DNA from: CAYJAD01 sp964372165
GTDB taxonomy: Bacteria > Desulfobacterota > Desulfovibrionia > Desulfovibrionales > Desulfovibrionaceae
Assembly (NCBI GenBank): GCA_964372165.1
Contig: CAYJPT010000066.1
Span: 1-12,285, forward strand
DNA length: 12,285 bases
Direction of reading: 5' to 3'
Both the position numbers and the translations under genes were made by a program. Under the pieces are notes generated by a model. It was not told the origin of the DNA. It saw only the letters and a list, made by a program, of their open reading frames with translations, and did no database searches. Numbering within the stretch: the stretch's first letter is position 1; each line of letters opens with the position of its first letter. This document shows positions 6,989-12,285 of the stretch, in pieces.

Positions 6989-7329
6989 TGTATCCTCGTC
7001 GTTGGTGCATCTGTATTTTGCATAGAGTCAATTAATTTTTCATGTGAACGCTGTATACTATGGTACAAAGTTACACGCCTATATGCAGGTAATTTGCTAA
7101 AGGCTGACTGTTGTGTAAGAGTGATAAGTCTTTCCATCTCTATTTGTAGTTGTTGCAAATACTGTGCCTCTTCGTTGGATATTTGACCCCAACGTAAGGA
7201 CATTTGTACCAGTTGCGTTAGTTCCTTGGCCATATTGCCAATACATGTAGGATCAATAATGGCGGCATAGCGGCGACGATTTTGTGCCTCTTGCCACAAT
7301 TGGCGTATGGAAGCAAAAAAGTTTTTCAT
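6985..7329 (-). CDS. uncharacterised small helical protein coupled to the lipoprotein gene
   Basis: About 114 residues from ATG at 7329 (MKNFFASIRQLWQEAQNRRR). A GGGG sequence eight bases upstream is a weak ribosome-binding site; the TTG at 7335 is the alternative start. I do not recognise the family. It looks entirely alpha-helical, with a likely coiled coil across ISNEEAQYLQQLQIEMERL. It has no signal peptide or membrane segment and one cysteine. It overlaps the lipoprotein gene by four bases (ATGA), so the two are almost certainly co-translated and may act together, although one is predicted cytoplasmic and the other exported. A repeat element lies upstream at 7450-7567, leaving about 120 bp of AT-rich DNA for a promoter. 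Confidence 0.75.
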   Translation of the reverse strand: MKNFFASIRQLWQEAQNRRRYAAIIDPTCIGNMAKELTQLVQMSLRWGQISNEEAQYLQQLQIEMERLITLTQQSAFSKLPAYRRVTLYHSIQRSHEKLIDSMQNTDAPTTRIQ

Positions 7330-7449
7330 GAGCAATGCCCCGAATTTACATATTATATTATTATTTAGTCAGCGTTCAAAAATATGTATCAATGTGTTTT
7401 TAGCACTTGCTAATTAATTTGTAATAAAAAAAACGAAAATTAGTATTTA

Positions 7450-7567
7450 AGGAAATGCTGATTTATTCTGCAAGCAGAATAAATCAGCAAGGCACACTGC
7501 CTACATTCGCCCTGTGGGGCGCAAAAAAGCGTGGTTTTTTGACTTGTTGATTTAATCAGCGTTTCCT
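7450..7567 (-). repeat. MITE-like dispersed repeat, copy 2 (complete, 118 bp, inverted)
   Basis: A complete short-form element flanked by TA on both sides (7448-7449 and 7568-7569). The ends are inverted repeats: AGGAAATGCTGATT at the left and, in reverse complement, AGGAAACGCTGATT at the right. It runs opposite to copies 1 and 3. Internal structure includes a perfect 15-bp hairpin, GCTGATTTATTCTGC/GCAGAATAAATCAGC (7457-7471 and 7474-7488). A GGCAGTG-type hairpin and a CGCCC/GGGCG hairpin follow near 7507-7520. It sits between the zinc-ribbon gene and the small helical gene, 41 bp past the former's stop, and may act as its transcript end. Confidence 0.88.
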
Positions 7568-7608
7568 TAAATTAATATATTGCTCTGCTCTTTGTAAAGC
7601 TTGCAAGT

Positions 7609-8574
7609 TTAGGCTGCATTACCGAGCAAAGCCATAAATGACAAAATACCTAAAACATAAAGCGGTGCAATACCAAGAATTGCTTGTGGCCAGGTTAGCC
7701 CCATGGTATAGCGACAACCAATTAAAATGCAAGCAAGACTCCAAATAAAGCCAACAATAGTGCCAATGGCAGGTATAACAGCCAAGAGTAATGGGGCAGC
7801 ACTATAAGCTACGACTTGAAATATCAGCGAAAAATTTGATTTTGCTCCAACAATAATTTTAAACATAACAAAATAAAATAATGAACCAAAAAATATTTCA
7901 ATGGTGGACATAGCTATGCCCATTAACAAAGAGAAGATGAAGTCTGATTGTGGAGTTAATAGTCCAACGATTGTTTGCAATTCTGCATCATTGGCGGCAG
8001 TCGGTTCAAGGCTTGTGCTAAGTACTCCACCCCAAAAAAATTCAATACTAATTTGCAGTGATCTTACAACAAGATAAAATATCATAACATGTGTACGTGA
8101 TATTTGCGGAATAAGCCCTGCAAAAAAGCGTGATGGCGAAAATAAAACGTAAAGTACAGTTTCATAAAAAGCCGTAAAGTAACCCTTTTGAGAAACAAAT
8201 TCCCATGGATTATGTATGGCAAAACTATCCTCATTAATTGCTTGTTGGCTATAAGCTTCATTGGCTTTTTGCATCATTTCTGGGCTTATTTCTGTTTCAT
8301 TGGAATTTTCATCTTGCTGCTTTGCAGTTTTTTGTGCTTGATTAGGTTTGTGCTGTAAGTCTTGCTGTGTGTAAAGTGGTTCTTCAGTAGAAGGTATATG
8401 TGCCCCGTGAGGGATGACATTATCGGAATATACAGCTGCATCGCCCATGGTATCTTCTCGTGTTACCTTAAAGCGGTGTTGGCATTGCGGGCAAGTAGCC
8501 GTGACAGGACCAGCGGGTAATTTATCTGCTGAAATATTACGAGTAAATTCGCATTGAGGACAAACAATTTTCAT
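7609..8574 (-). CDS. zinc-ribbon protein with Yip1-like membrane domain
   Basis: A 321-residue protein. The N-terminus is an MJ0042-type zinc ribbon: Cys5, Cys8, Cys28 and Cys31 in two CPQC/CxxC knuckles. Residues about 40-125 form a polar, Gln-rich linker. From about residue 130 there is a Yip1/YckA-like integral membrane domain with roughly five hydrophobic segments, including LFSPSRFFAGLIPQIS, FSLLMGIAMSTIEIFFGSLFYF and LLLAVIPAIGTIVGFIW. Proteins of this layout are common in deltaproteobacteria and have no established function. The zinc ribbon should face the cytoplasm. The ATG at 8574 has GGAG eleven bases upstream, a longer spacing than usual. It is a single-gene unit, with 168 bp separating it from the upstream glycosyltransferase. 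Confidence 0.85.
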   Translation of the reverse strand: MKIVCPQCEFTRNISADKLPAGPVTATCPQCQHRFKVTREDTMGDAAVYSDNVIPHGAHIPSTEEPLYTQQDLQHKPNQAQKTAKQQDENSNETEISPEMMQKANEAYSQQAINEDSFAIHNPWEFVSQKGYFTAFYETVLYVLFSPSRFFAGLIPQISRTHVMIFYLVVRSLQISIEFFWGGVLSTSLEPTAANDAELQTIVGLLTPQSDFIFSLLMGIAMSTIEIFFGSLFYFVMFKIIVGAKSNFSLIFQVVAYSAAPLLLAVIPAIGTIVGFIWSLACILIGCRYTMGLTWPQAILGIAPLYVLGILSFMALLGNAA

Positions 8575-8742
8575 AAAAGAAATAACTCCATAAAGTGCAG
8601 TGCAACATATTTTGTAAATATCATAATTTATTTAAAACATTTGTTTTTTACATGTAAAGGACAATAAGAGTGTAACACGTTAGAACTTTGTTAAATCTGT
8701 TTTTGCTTACATTGTATCTTCAACAGATATATGGGCTAAAGC

Positions 8743-9957
8743 TTAACTTGGCAACTGAAAAATAAATGCACTTGTAAATAGGGGATGTTCAAAAAAATCT
8801 CGCTCCAAGCAGGGATAGTGGCTGCTTAGTTTATGCTTAACGCTTCCTGCTGCATTAAAAATAGCTAATCTGTTTTGTAATTCTTCGGCATTTTTATGGA
8901 TATGACTATAGTGTAAAATAGGAGTGCCAGATGCAAGATAGAAATTTCCTGCAAGTCCAGCCACTTGTTCATGTACACTGCCCACAAAATGCACACCATG
9001 CTTAATTGGAAAAAGACGTAATTGAATATCTGGCCATAAACCATGCCCCATGCGTATGTGATTGTCATCCCTTTCAAAAGTTAGCCGAGGGAAATAAAAA
9101 GCGATTTCTGCGTCAGATTTTTGTAAATTTACCAAATATGGTATTTTTTCCCAATCATTAGGAGCAAGTCGCTCATCTGCATCAAGGTACAATAACCATT
9201 GCCCAGTGCATTTACTAAGCATATCATTGCGTTGAGCAGAAAAATCACCATTTAACGATCTTGCAAAATGATGCACCTTAGTAGCACAAGAAAATTTTTG
9301 ACTTAAACTTTCTATATCATTTTCAGTATCCCAAACAACAACTAATTCATGTACCCAAGGTGGAATTTGCGCAAAAAAATCATGTAAATTTGGTTCATGC
9401 GGGTGTATAATTGCCCCTACCGAAAGTTTAAAATTCATCATGGCTGATGTTGGTAGGGGTACAATCTGCGCACCTAAAAAAAGCCTGCGCCATGTAATTA
9501 AATTAGGACTGCGGTTTTCGGGTGAATCAATCCAATGTATCAAAGAATTTTCAACGGTTGGCACAGGGTGCCTTGCAGTTGGTTGCTCCTTGCTTAATAA
9601 GAACAAGGCCCAAGGTGAGGTGTCTGCCAGCAAGTACACATTTTGCGCAAAAAGGGTGTTGGTTTGATAAAAATGCCGTGCATTGTCTAAATTGTCTTCA
9701 ATTAGGAGAATATTTGCAGAAATATTCATTTGTTGCAAAATTTGCGATAGTGTGATGCTTAAGCCATCTTTATCGCTACCAAGCAAAATATACCACATAA
9801 CATTTCGCCGTGTACCACTTTTTATAAGCTGCATAGCTTTTGTATGGGTATGGTCAGAGGCAGTATAGGCATAGCTTTGGCTTGTTAACTTAGAATTAAC
9901 AGACCATGCCAAGACTTCATGAGTATATTTTAACCAGCGTGAAGAAGAATTTAACAT
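8743..9957 (-). CDS. WaaE-like family 2 glycosyltransferase with extra N-terminal region
   Basis: A 404-residue protein. The recognisable GT2 domain begins near residue 177 (FKLSVGAIIHPHEPNL). It includes FSAQRNDML (239-247) and LLYLDADER with the metal-binding DADE at 259-262. Downstream, WPDIQLRLFPIKHGVHFVGSVHE (308-330) has the Q-x-R-L-F and VHE catalytic elements typical of WaaE/KdtX-type enzymes, which add sugars to LPS core. The first 175 residues match nothing I know and lack a DxD motif. They contain WYILLGSDKDGLS and ILLIEDNLDNARHFY, which may be a separate small alpha/beta domain. No start has a good ribosome-binding site, so the N-terminus at 9957 is provisional; Met42 and Met54 are alternatives. 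The role is probably in cell-surface glycan synthesis, with donor and acceptor unknown. Confidence 0.8.
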   Translation of the reverse strand: MLNSSSRWLKYTHEVLAWSVNSKLTSQSYAYTASDHTHTKAMQLIKSGTRRNVMWYILLGSDKDGLSITLSQILQQMNISANILLIEDNLDNARHFYQTNTLFAQNVYLLADTSPWALFLLSKEQPTARHPVPTVENSLIHWIDSPENRSPNLITWRRLFLGAQIVPLPTSAMMNFKLSVGAIIHPHEPNLHDFFAQIPPWVHELVVVWDTENDIESLSQKFSCATKVHHFARSLNGDFSAQRNDMLSKCTGQWLLYLDADERLAPNDWEKIPYLVNLQKSDAEIAFYFPRLTFERDDNHIRMGHGLWPDIQLRLFPIKHGVHFVGSVHEQVAGLAGNFYLASGTPILHYSHIHKNAEELQNRLAIFNAAGSVKHKLSSHYPCLERDFFEHPLFTSAFIFQLPS

Positions 9958-10018
9958 GCAATTTGGTCACATTGTAAAGATTATTCAAATGTTGGGATGT
10001 TTTAAACAAGTGAAAATA

Positions 10019-10066
10019 AATACTTTTCTGATCAAAACATAAAAATGCTTTGCTCAGAAAAGTATT
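10019..10066 (-). terminator. 13-bp hairpin ending the osmC transcript
   Basis: AATACTTTTCTGA (10019-10031) and TCAGAAAAGTATT (10054-10066) pair perfectly around a 22-base loop. Outer GTGAA (10010-10014) and TTCAC (10072-10076) could extend the stem. It lies 27 bp past the osmC-like stop. The minus-strand 3' side reads TTTATTTTCAC, a T-rich tract, which suits an intrinsic terminator for the cbiA-osmC unit. Confidence 0.5.
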
Positions 10067-10093
10067 GCTTGTTCACAATATTATTTTTTGTGT

Positions 10094-10501
10094 TTAAGAC
10101 CAATTAAAAATAAATTCTTGTACTACATCTGCGCCTAAGCTTTTGTGTACTGGACAAGCATGCACAGCTTTTTCCATACGCATTTTGTTTTCGTCAGTGA
10201 AATTATTTGCAGGCATGATAAAAGTTACCTGTATACGAGCAATTTTACGTGGTGCAGCTGACATTTCTTTGATAATTTCCATTTTAGTACCCTTGATGTC
10301 AATATCATGGTTTTTAGCATAAAGCCCTAAAATAGTAAGTGCACAAGTTCCAAGTGATGTCACTGTTAGGTCAGTAGGCGAAAAAGCACGCCCTAATCCA
10401 CCATTGTCTGTTGGTGCATCAGTTATTATAGTGGTATTACTTTCCACATGTGTGGCAGATACGCGCAAATCACCAAGATATTCAGCTGTTACAGTTGCCA
10501 T
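10094..10501 (-). CDS. OsmC/Ohr-family peroxide-reducing protein
   Basis: A 135-residue cytoplasmic protein of the OsmC/Ohr fold, which reduces organic hydroperoxides with a pair of redox cysteines. Cys53 in SLGTCALTILG and Cys116 in VHACPVHKSLG sit in the two conserved motifs. VTFIMPANNFTDENKMRMEKAV is the usual segment before the second cysteine. The length is normal. The ATG has GAGG six bases upstream. It lies only 11 bp downstream of the cobyrinate diamide synthase gene on the same strand, so the two are probably one transcript. Within the family it looks closer to general OsmC-like proteins (YhfA type) than to strict Ohr, so a thiol-peroxidase activity is expected but the true substrate is uncertain. 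Confidence 0.88.
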   Translation of the reverse strand: MATVTAEYLGDLRVSATHVESNTTIITDAPTDNGGLGRAFSPTDLTVTSLGTCALTILGLYAKNHDIDIKGTKMEIIKEMSAAPRKIARIQVTFIMPANNFTDENKMRMEKAVHACPVHKSLGADVVQEFIFNWS

Positions 10502-10512
10502 ATGTTACCTCA

Positions 10513-11940
10513 TTATAAGTTTTTGTTTTGCCAAGTATTGGCTAATTGCACAAAATTTTTAGCCCACCATGGGCAAATTGGTGCGTAAATATGTGTATAT
10601 GAAGCAAAAGTATTACGTATGCAAAGTCCATCTTGACTTTTGCCCATACCCATACCTTTTTGTAATTCAAAACATAGTAATGTTTCAAGACTATCTTTGC
10701 TATTTAAATCTTGAATAGAAATATTTTGCTCATCAAAGCTTGGTAAGCAACAAGAATAGTGAAACTCATGTCCTCGTAATTCTAAATTTTGTGGGTGATA
10801 TGGATTTTTATTTTTTACCTTTGCACGCACGTAGCCAAGCCCTTGTGGTTTATGGTGAAATTGTACCCTTGTTGGAAATATTTCAGCCATTTTGTAGCAC
10901 ACATTATTTCGTACAATGCCTGCAGATAAAATCATAAAACCGCCGCATTCAGCATAAATAGGCATAAAATTTTCAGAATAAATGCGAAGTTTTTCTAAAT
11001 GCGGTGATGAACTTATACTATCTAAAAATTCCTCAGGATAACCTCCGCCTAGATAAATTCCACCTAAGTCATCTGGCCACTCTTTATTATCAAGTATTGA
11101 GAGCGGTATAAGCTCAGCACCGGCACGTTTTAAAGCATCTAGGTTTTCAGCATAGTAAAACCACAAGGCAGCATCAAAAATATAACCAATACGTACCTTG
11201 GGTTGATTAATTTGCTCAGGCCAAAATGGTTTTGTAGGCTCAAGCTTAGGAGCAGAATTTGCGACATCTATGATATTCTCAATATCACAATGCATTTCAA
11301 TCAAATTTGCAAGATTATCTAGCGTTGCATGTGTAGCCTCTGCCTTTGCATCATATAAACCCATGTGACGCTCAGGAAGTGGATTATGCTCTAGCCTTGG
11401 TATAGCCCCAAGAACGGGAATGCCGGTGTAATGTTCAATGGATTTTCTGACTATACCTTCGTGTCTTGCTGAACCAACTTGGCTAAGAACCACCCCAGCA
11501 ATATGTAAATCCTTTTCAAAAGATGCAAGCCCTGCTATTATAGCTGCAGCTGTGCGTGTCATTTTAGTAATATTTAATGAAAGAATTACTGGCGTGTTTA
11601 ATATGCGTGCAAGTTCAGCACTTGAGCAGGTGCCATGTATATCTTGACCGTCAAAAAGCCCTCGATTTCCCTCAATAACAGCTATGGAAAATTTTTTTTC
11701 ATTTATACTATGCTCAAACAGTGCTTGCAAAGAAGAGGCATCTAAAAAATATGGGTCAAGATTGGTACAATGATTGTTGGCTGCAAAGCTTAGCCAATGT
11801 GCATCAATATAATCAGGACCTTTCTTAAAGGGCTTAACATTCAAACCTTTGTGTACTAAAGCTCTACATAGACCTAAAGACAACAAAGTTTTGCCAGATC
11901 CTCCAGAAAGTCCGGAAATAATTATTCGTGAAATATTCAT
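10513..11940 (-). CDS. cbiA: cobyrinate a,c-diamide synthase
   Basis: A 475-residue enzyme of corrin (vitamin B12) synthesis. It amidates the a and c carboxylates of cobyrinate using glutamine and ATP. The N-terminal dethiobiotin-synthetase-like domain has the P-loop GLSGGSGKT (10-18), KPFKKGPDYIDAHW (36-49), and EGNRGLFDG (90-98). The C-terminal class I amidotransferase-like domain begins near residue 248 (VRIGYIFDAALWFYYAENL). It shows LGGGYPEE (297-304), the nucleophile Cys332 in YAECGGFM, and GHEFHYS for the catalytic His. The length fits the family. In an anaerobe the CbiA role (cobalt already inserted) is more likely than aerobic CobB. The ATG at 11940 lacks a strong ribosome-binding site. 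A repeat element ends 72 bp upstream, so its promoter must lie in or next to that repeat. No other cobalamin gene is in the window. Confidence 0.93.
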   Translation of the reverse strand: MNISRIIISGLSGGSGKTLLSLGLCRALVHKGLNVKPFKKGPDYIDAHWLSFAANNHCTNLDPYFLDASSLQALFEHSINEKKFSIAVIEGNRGLFDGQDIHGTCSSAELARILNTPVILSLNITKMTRTAAAIIAGLASFEKDLHIAGVVLSQVGSARHEGIVRKSIEHYTGIPVLGAIPRLEHNPLPERHMGLYDAKAEATHATLDNLANLIEMHCDIENIIDVANSAPKLEPTKPFWPEQINQPKVRIGYIFDAALWFYYAENLDALKRAGAELIPLSILDNKEWPDDLGGIYLGGGYPEEFLDSISSSPHLEKLRIYSENFMPIYAECGGFMILSAGIVRNNVCYKMAEIFPTRVQFHHKPQGLGYVRAKVKNKNPYHPQNLELRGHEFHYSCCLPSFDEQNISIQDLNSKDSLETLLCFELQKGMGMGKSQDGLCIRNTFASYTHIYAPICPWWAKNFVQLANTWQNKNL

Positions 11941-12012
11941 ATTTTAAGATGATCGCACATTGCAAAGGGTAAATTACTACTAATATAATGTAAAAAATAT
12001 TTTATAATATTA

Positions 12013-12197
12013 AGGAAACGCTGATTAAATCACCAAGTCAAAAAACATATTGTGCGTTTCCTTACAAAGTAGGCAATTATGCCTACTTTGCACGCCGAAT
12101 GAGAGCAAAAAACCACGCTTTTTTGCGTCCCACAGGGCGAATGAAGGCAGTGTGCCTTTCTGAATTATTCTGCTTGCAGAGTAAATCAGTATTTCTT
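12013..12197 (+). repeat. MITE-like dispersed repeat, copy 3 (complete, 185 bp long form)
   Basis: Flanked by TA at both ends (12011-12012 and 12198-12199). It has terminal AGGAAACGCTGATT at the left and a degraded partner, AATCAGTATTTCTT, at the right. It matches copy 2 in reverse complement except for one extra 67-bp segment, bounded by CAAAAAAC at 12039-12046 and 12106-12113. The extra segment holds a perfect 10-bp hairpin, AAAGTAGGCA/TGCCTACTTT (12066-12075 and 12080-12089). It also holds GCGTTTCCTTA (12054-12064), an exact inverted copy of the element's own left end at 12011-12021. It lies just upstream of cbiA. Confidence 0.88.
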
Positions 12198-12200
12198 TAA
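12099..12200 (+). other. 33-codon open frame inside repeat copy 3, probably not a gene
   Basis: From ATG at 12099 the frame reads MRAKNHAFLRPTGRMKAVCL and on to a TAA at 12198-12200 formed by the element edge. The same frame is open across the entire element from 12012, and the corresponding part of copy 1 is also open. In copy 2 it is broken by a TAG directly after the RPTGRM codons. There is no ribosome-binding site. Such frames in repeats are often annotated as tiny hypothetical proteins; I list it only so that it is not mistaken for one. Confidence 0.2.
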
Positions 12201-12236
12201 GTGTATAGTTGTGCAAGTTGTCAAGGCTTCTATGTT

Positions 12237-12263
12237 AAAAAAGGACAAGGCAAAGCCTTGTCC
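12237..12263 (-). terminator. rho-independent terminator of a gene beyond the right edge
   Basis: On the minus strand GGACAAGGC, a TTT loop and GCCTTGTCC form a perfect nine-bp GC-rich stem (12243-12263), followed at once by TTTTTT (12237-12242). This is the most canonical terminator in the window. It must end a minus-strand gene whose stop lies just past base 12285, and it insulates cbiA from that gene. Confidence 0.85.
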
Positions 12264-12285
12264 CACTGATGACAAATTAAAAACG

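Noticed and set aside
9440..9868. Three overlapping plus-strand open frames opposite the WaaE-like glycosyltransferase
   Set aside because: Antisense to a gene with clear GT2 motifs; compositions look like random translations.
1..12197. The repeated elements as a CRISPR array
   Set aside because: Only three copies, thousands of bases apart, in mixed orientation, with no spacers and no cas genes.
1..12197. Composite transposon bounded by the direct repeats at the two window ends
   Set aside because: The genes between are largely housekeeping (adk, cbiA), there is no transposase, and the repeats look like independent MITE insertions.
12025..12216. 63-codon minus-strand open frame beginning MHNYTLKEIL
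   Set aside because: Nearly all of it lies inside repeat copy 3, it has no ribosome-binding site, and its frame is not kept in copy 2.

Overview
The window is AT-rich DNA that most likely comes from a member of the Desulfovibrionaceae or a close relative. The strongest clue is the adenylate kinase. It has 223 residues from its GTG start, and its LID carries Cys129-X5-His135-X15-Cys151-X2-Cys154, the metal-binding pattern known from the Desulfovibrio gigas enzyme. A zinc-ribbon/Yip1 membrane protein, an anaerobic-type cobyrinate a,c-diamide synthase and a WaaE-like glycosyltransferase fit a Gram-negative anaerobe of this kind. The assignment to this group is inference; no rRNA or tRNA gene is present.

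Layout, left to right. A truncated copy of a small dispersed repeat opens the window (1-66) and touches the stop codon of a minus-strand cupin gene. An intergenic stretch (414-834) holds a second, unrelated inverted-repeat element and a widely spaced inverted repeat. Next comes a divergent resistance-type module: a minus-strand MATE/MepA-like exporter (835-2193) and a plus-strand MerR-family regulator with a GyrI-like effector domain (2306-3091). They share a 112-bp control region with overlapping promoters that have unusually long spacers. The rest is all on the minus strand: an unrecognised acidic protein (3282-3827), a family 2 glycosyltransferase (4008-4973), adenylate kinase (5333-6004), a two-gene overlapping unit of a small coiled protein and a CsgG/LpoB-like lipoprotein (6284-7329), a zinc-ribbon/Yip1 membrane protein (7609-8574), a WaaE-like glycosyltransferase (8743-9957), and a likely cbiA-osmC operon (10094-11940). 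A rho-independent terminator at the right edge (12237-12263) belongs to a further minus-strand gene outside the window.

The main non-coding finding is a family of MITE-like elements with three copies in this window (1-66, 7450-7567 in inverted orientation, 12013-12197). They have near-identical terminal inverted repeats (AGGAAAYGCTGATT), sit between TA dinucleotides, and contain several internal hairpins. The two complete copies differ by exactly 67 bp, and this extra segment is bounded by the 8-bp repeat CAAAAAAC. No transposase is present, so they are probably mobilised in trans, by an IS630/Tc1-type enzyme judging from the TA flanks.

Most genes are ordinary housekeeping, envelope or cofactor genes with single-gene or two-gene transcription units separated by hairpins. 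I see no CRISPR array, phage, toxin-antitoxin or defence cassette.
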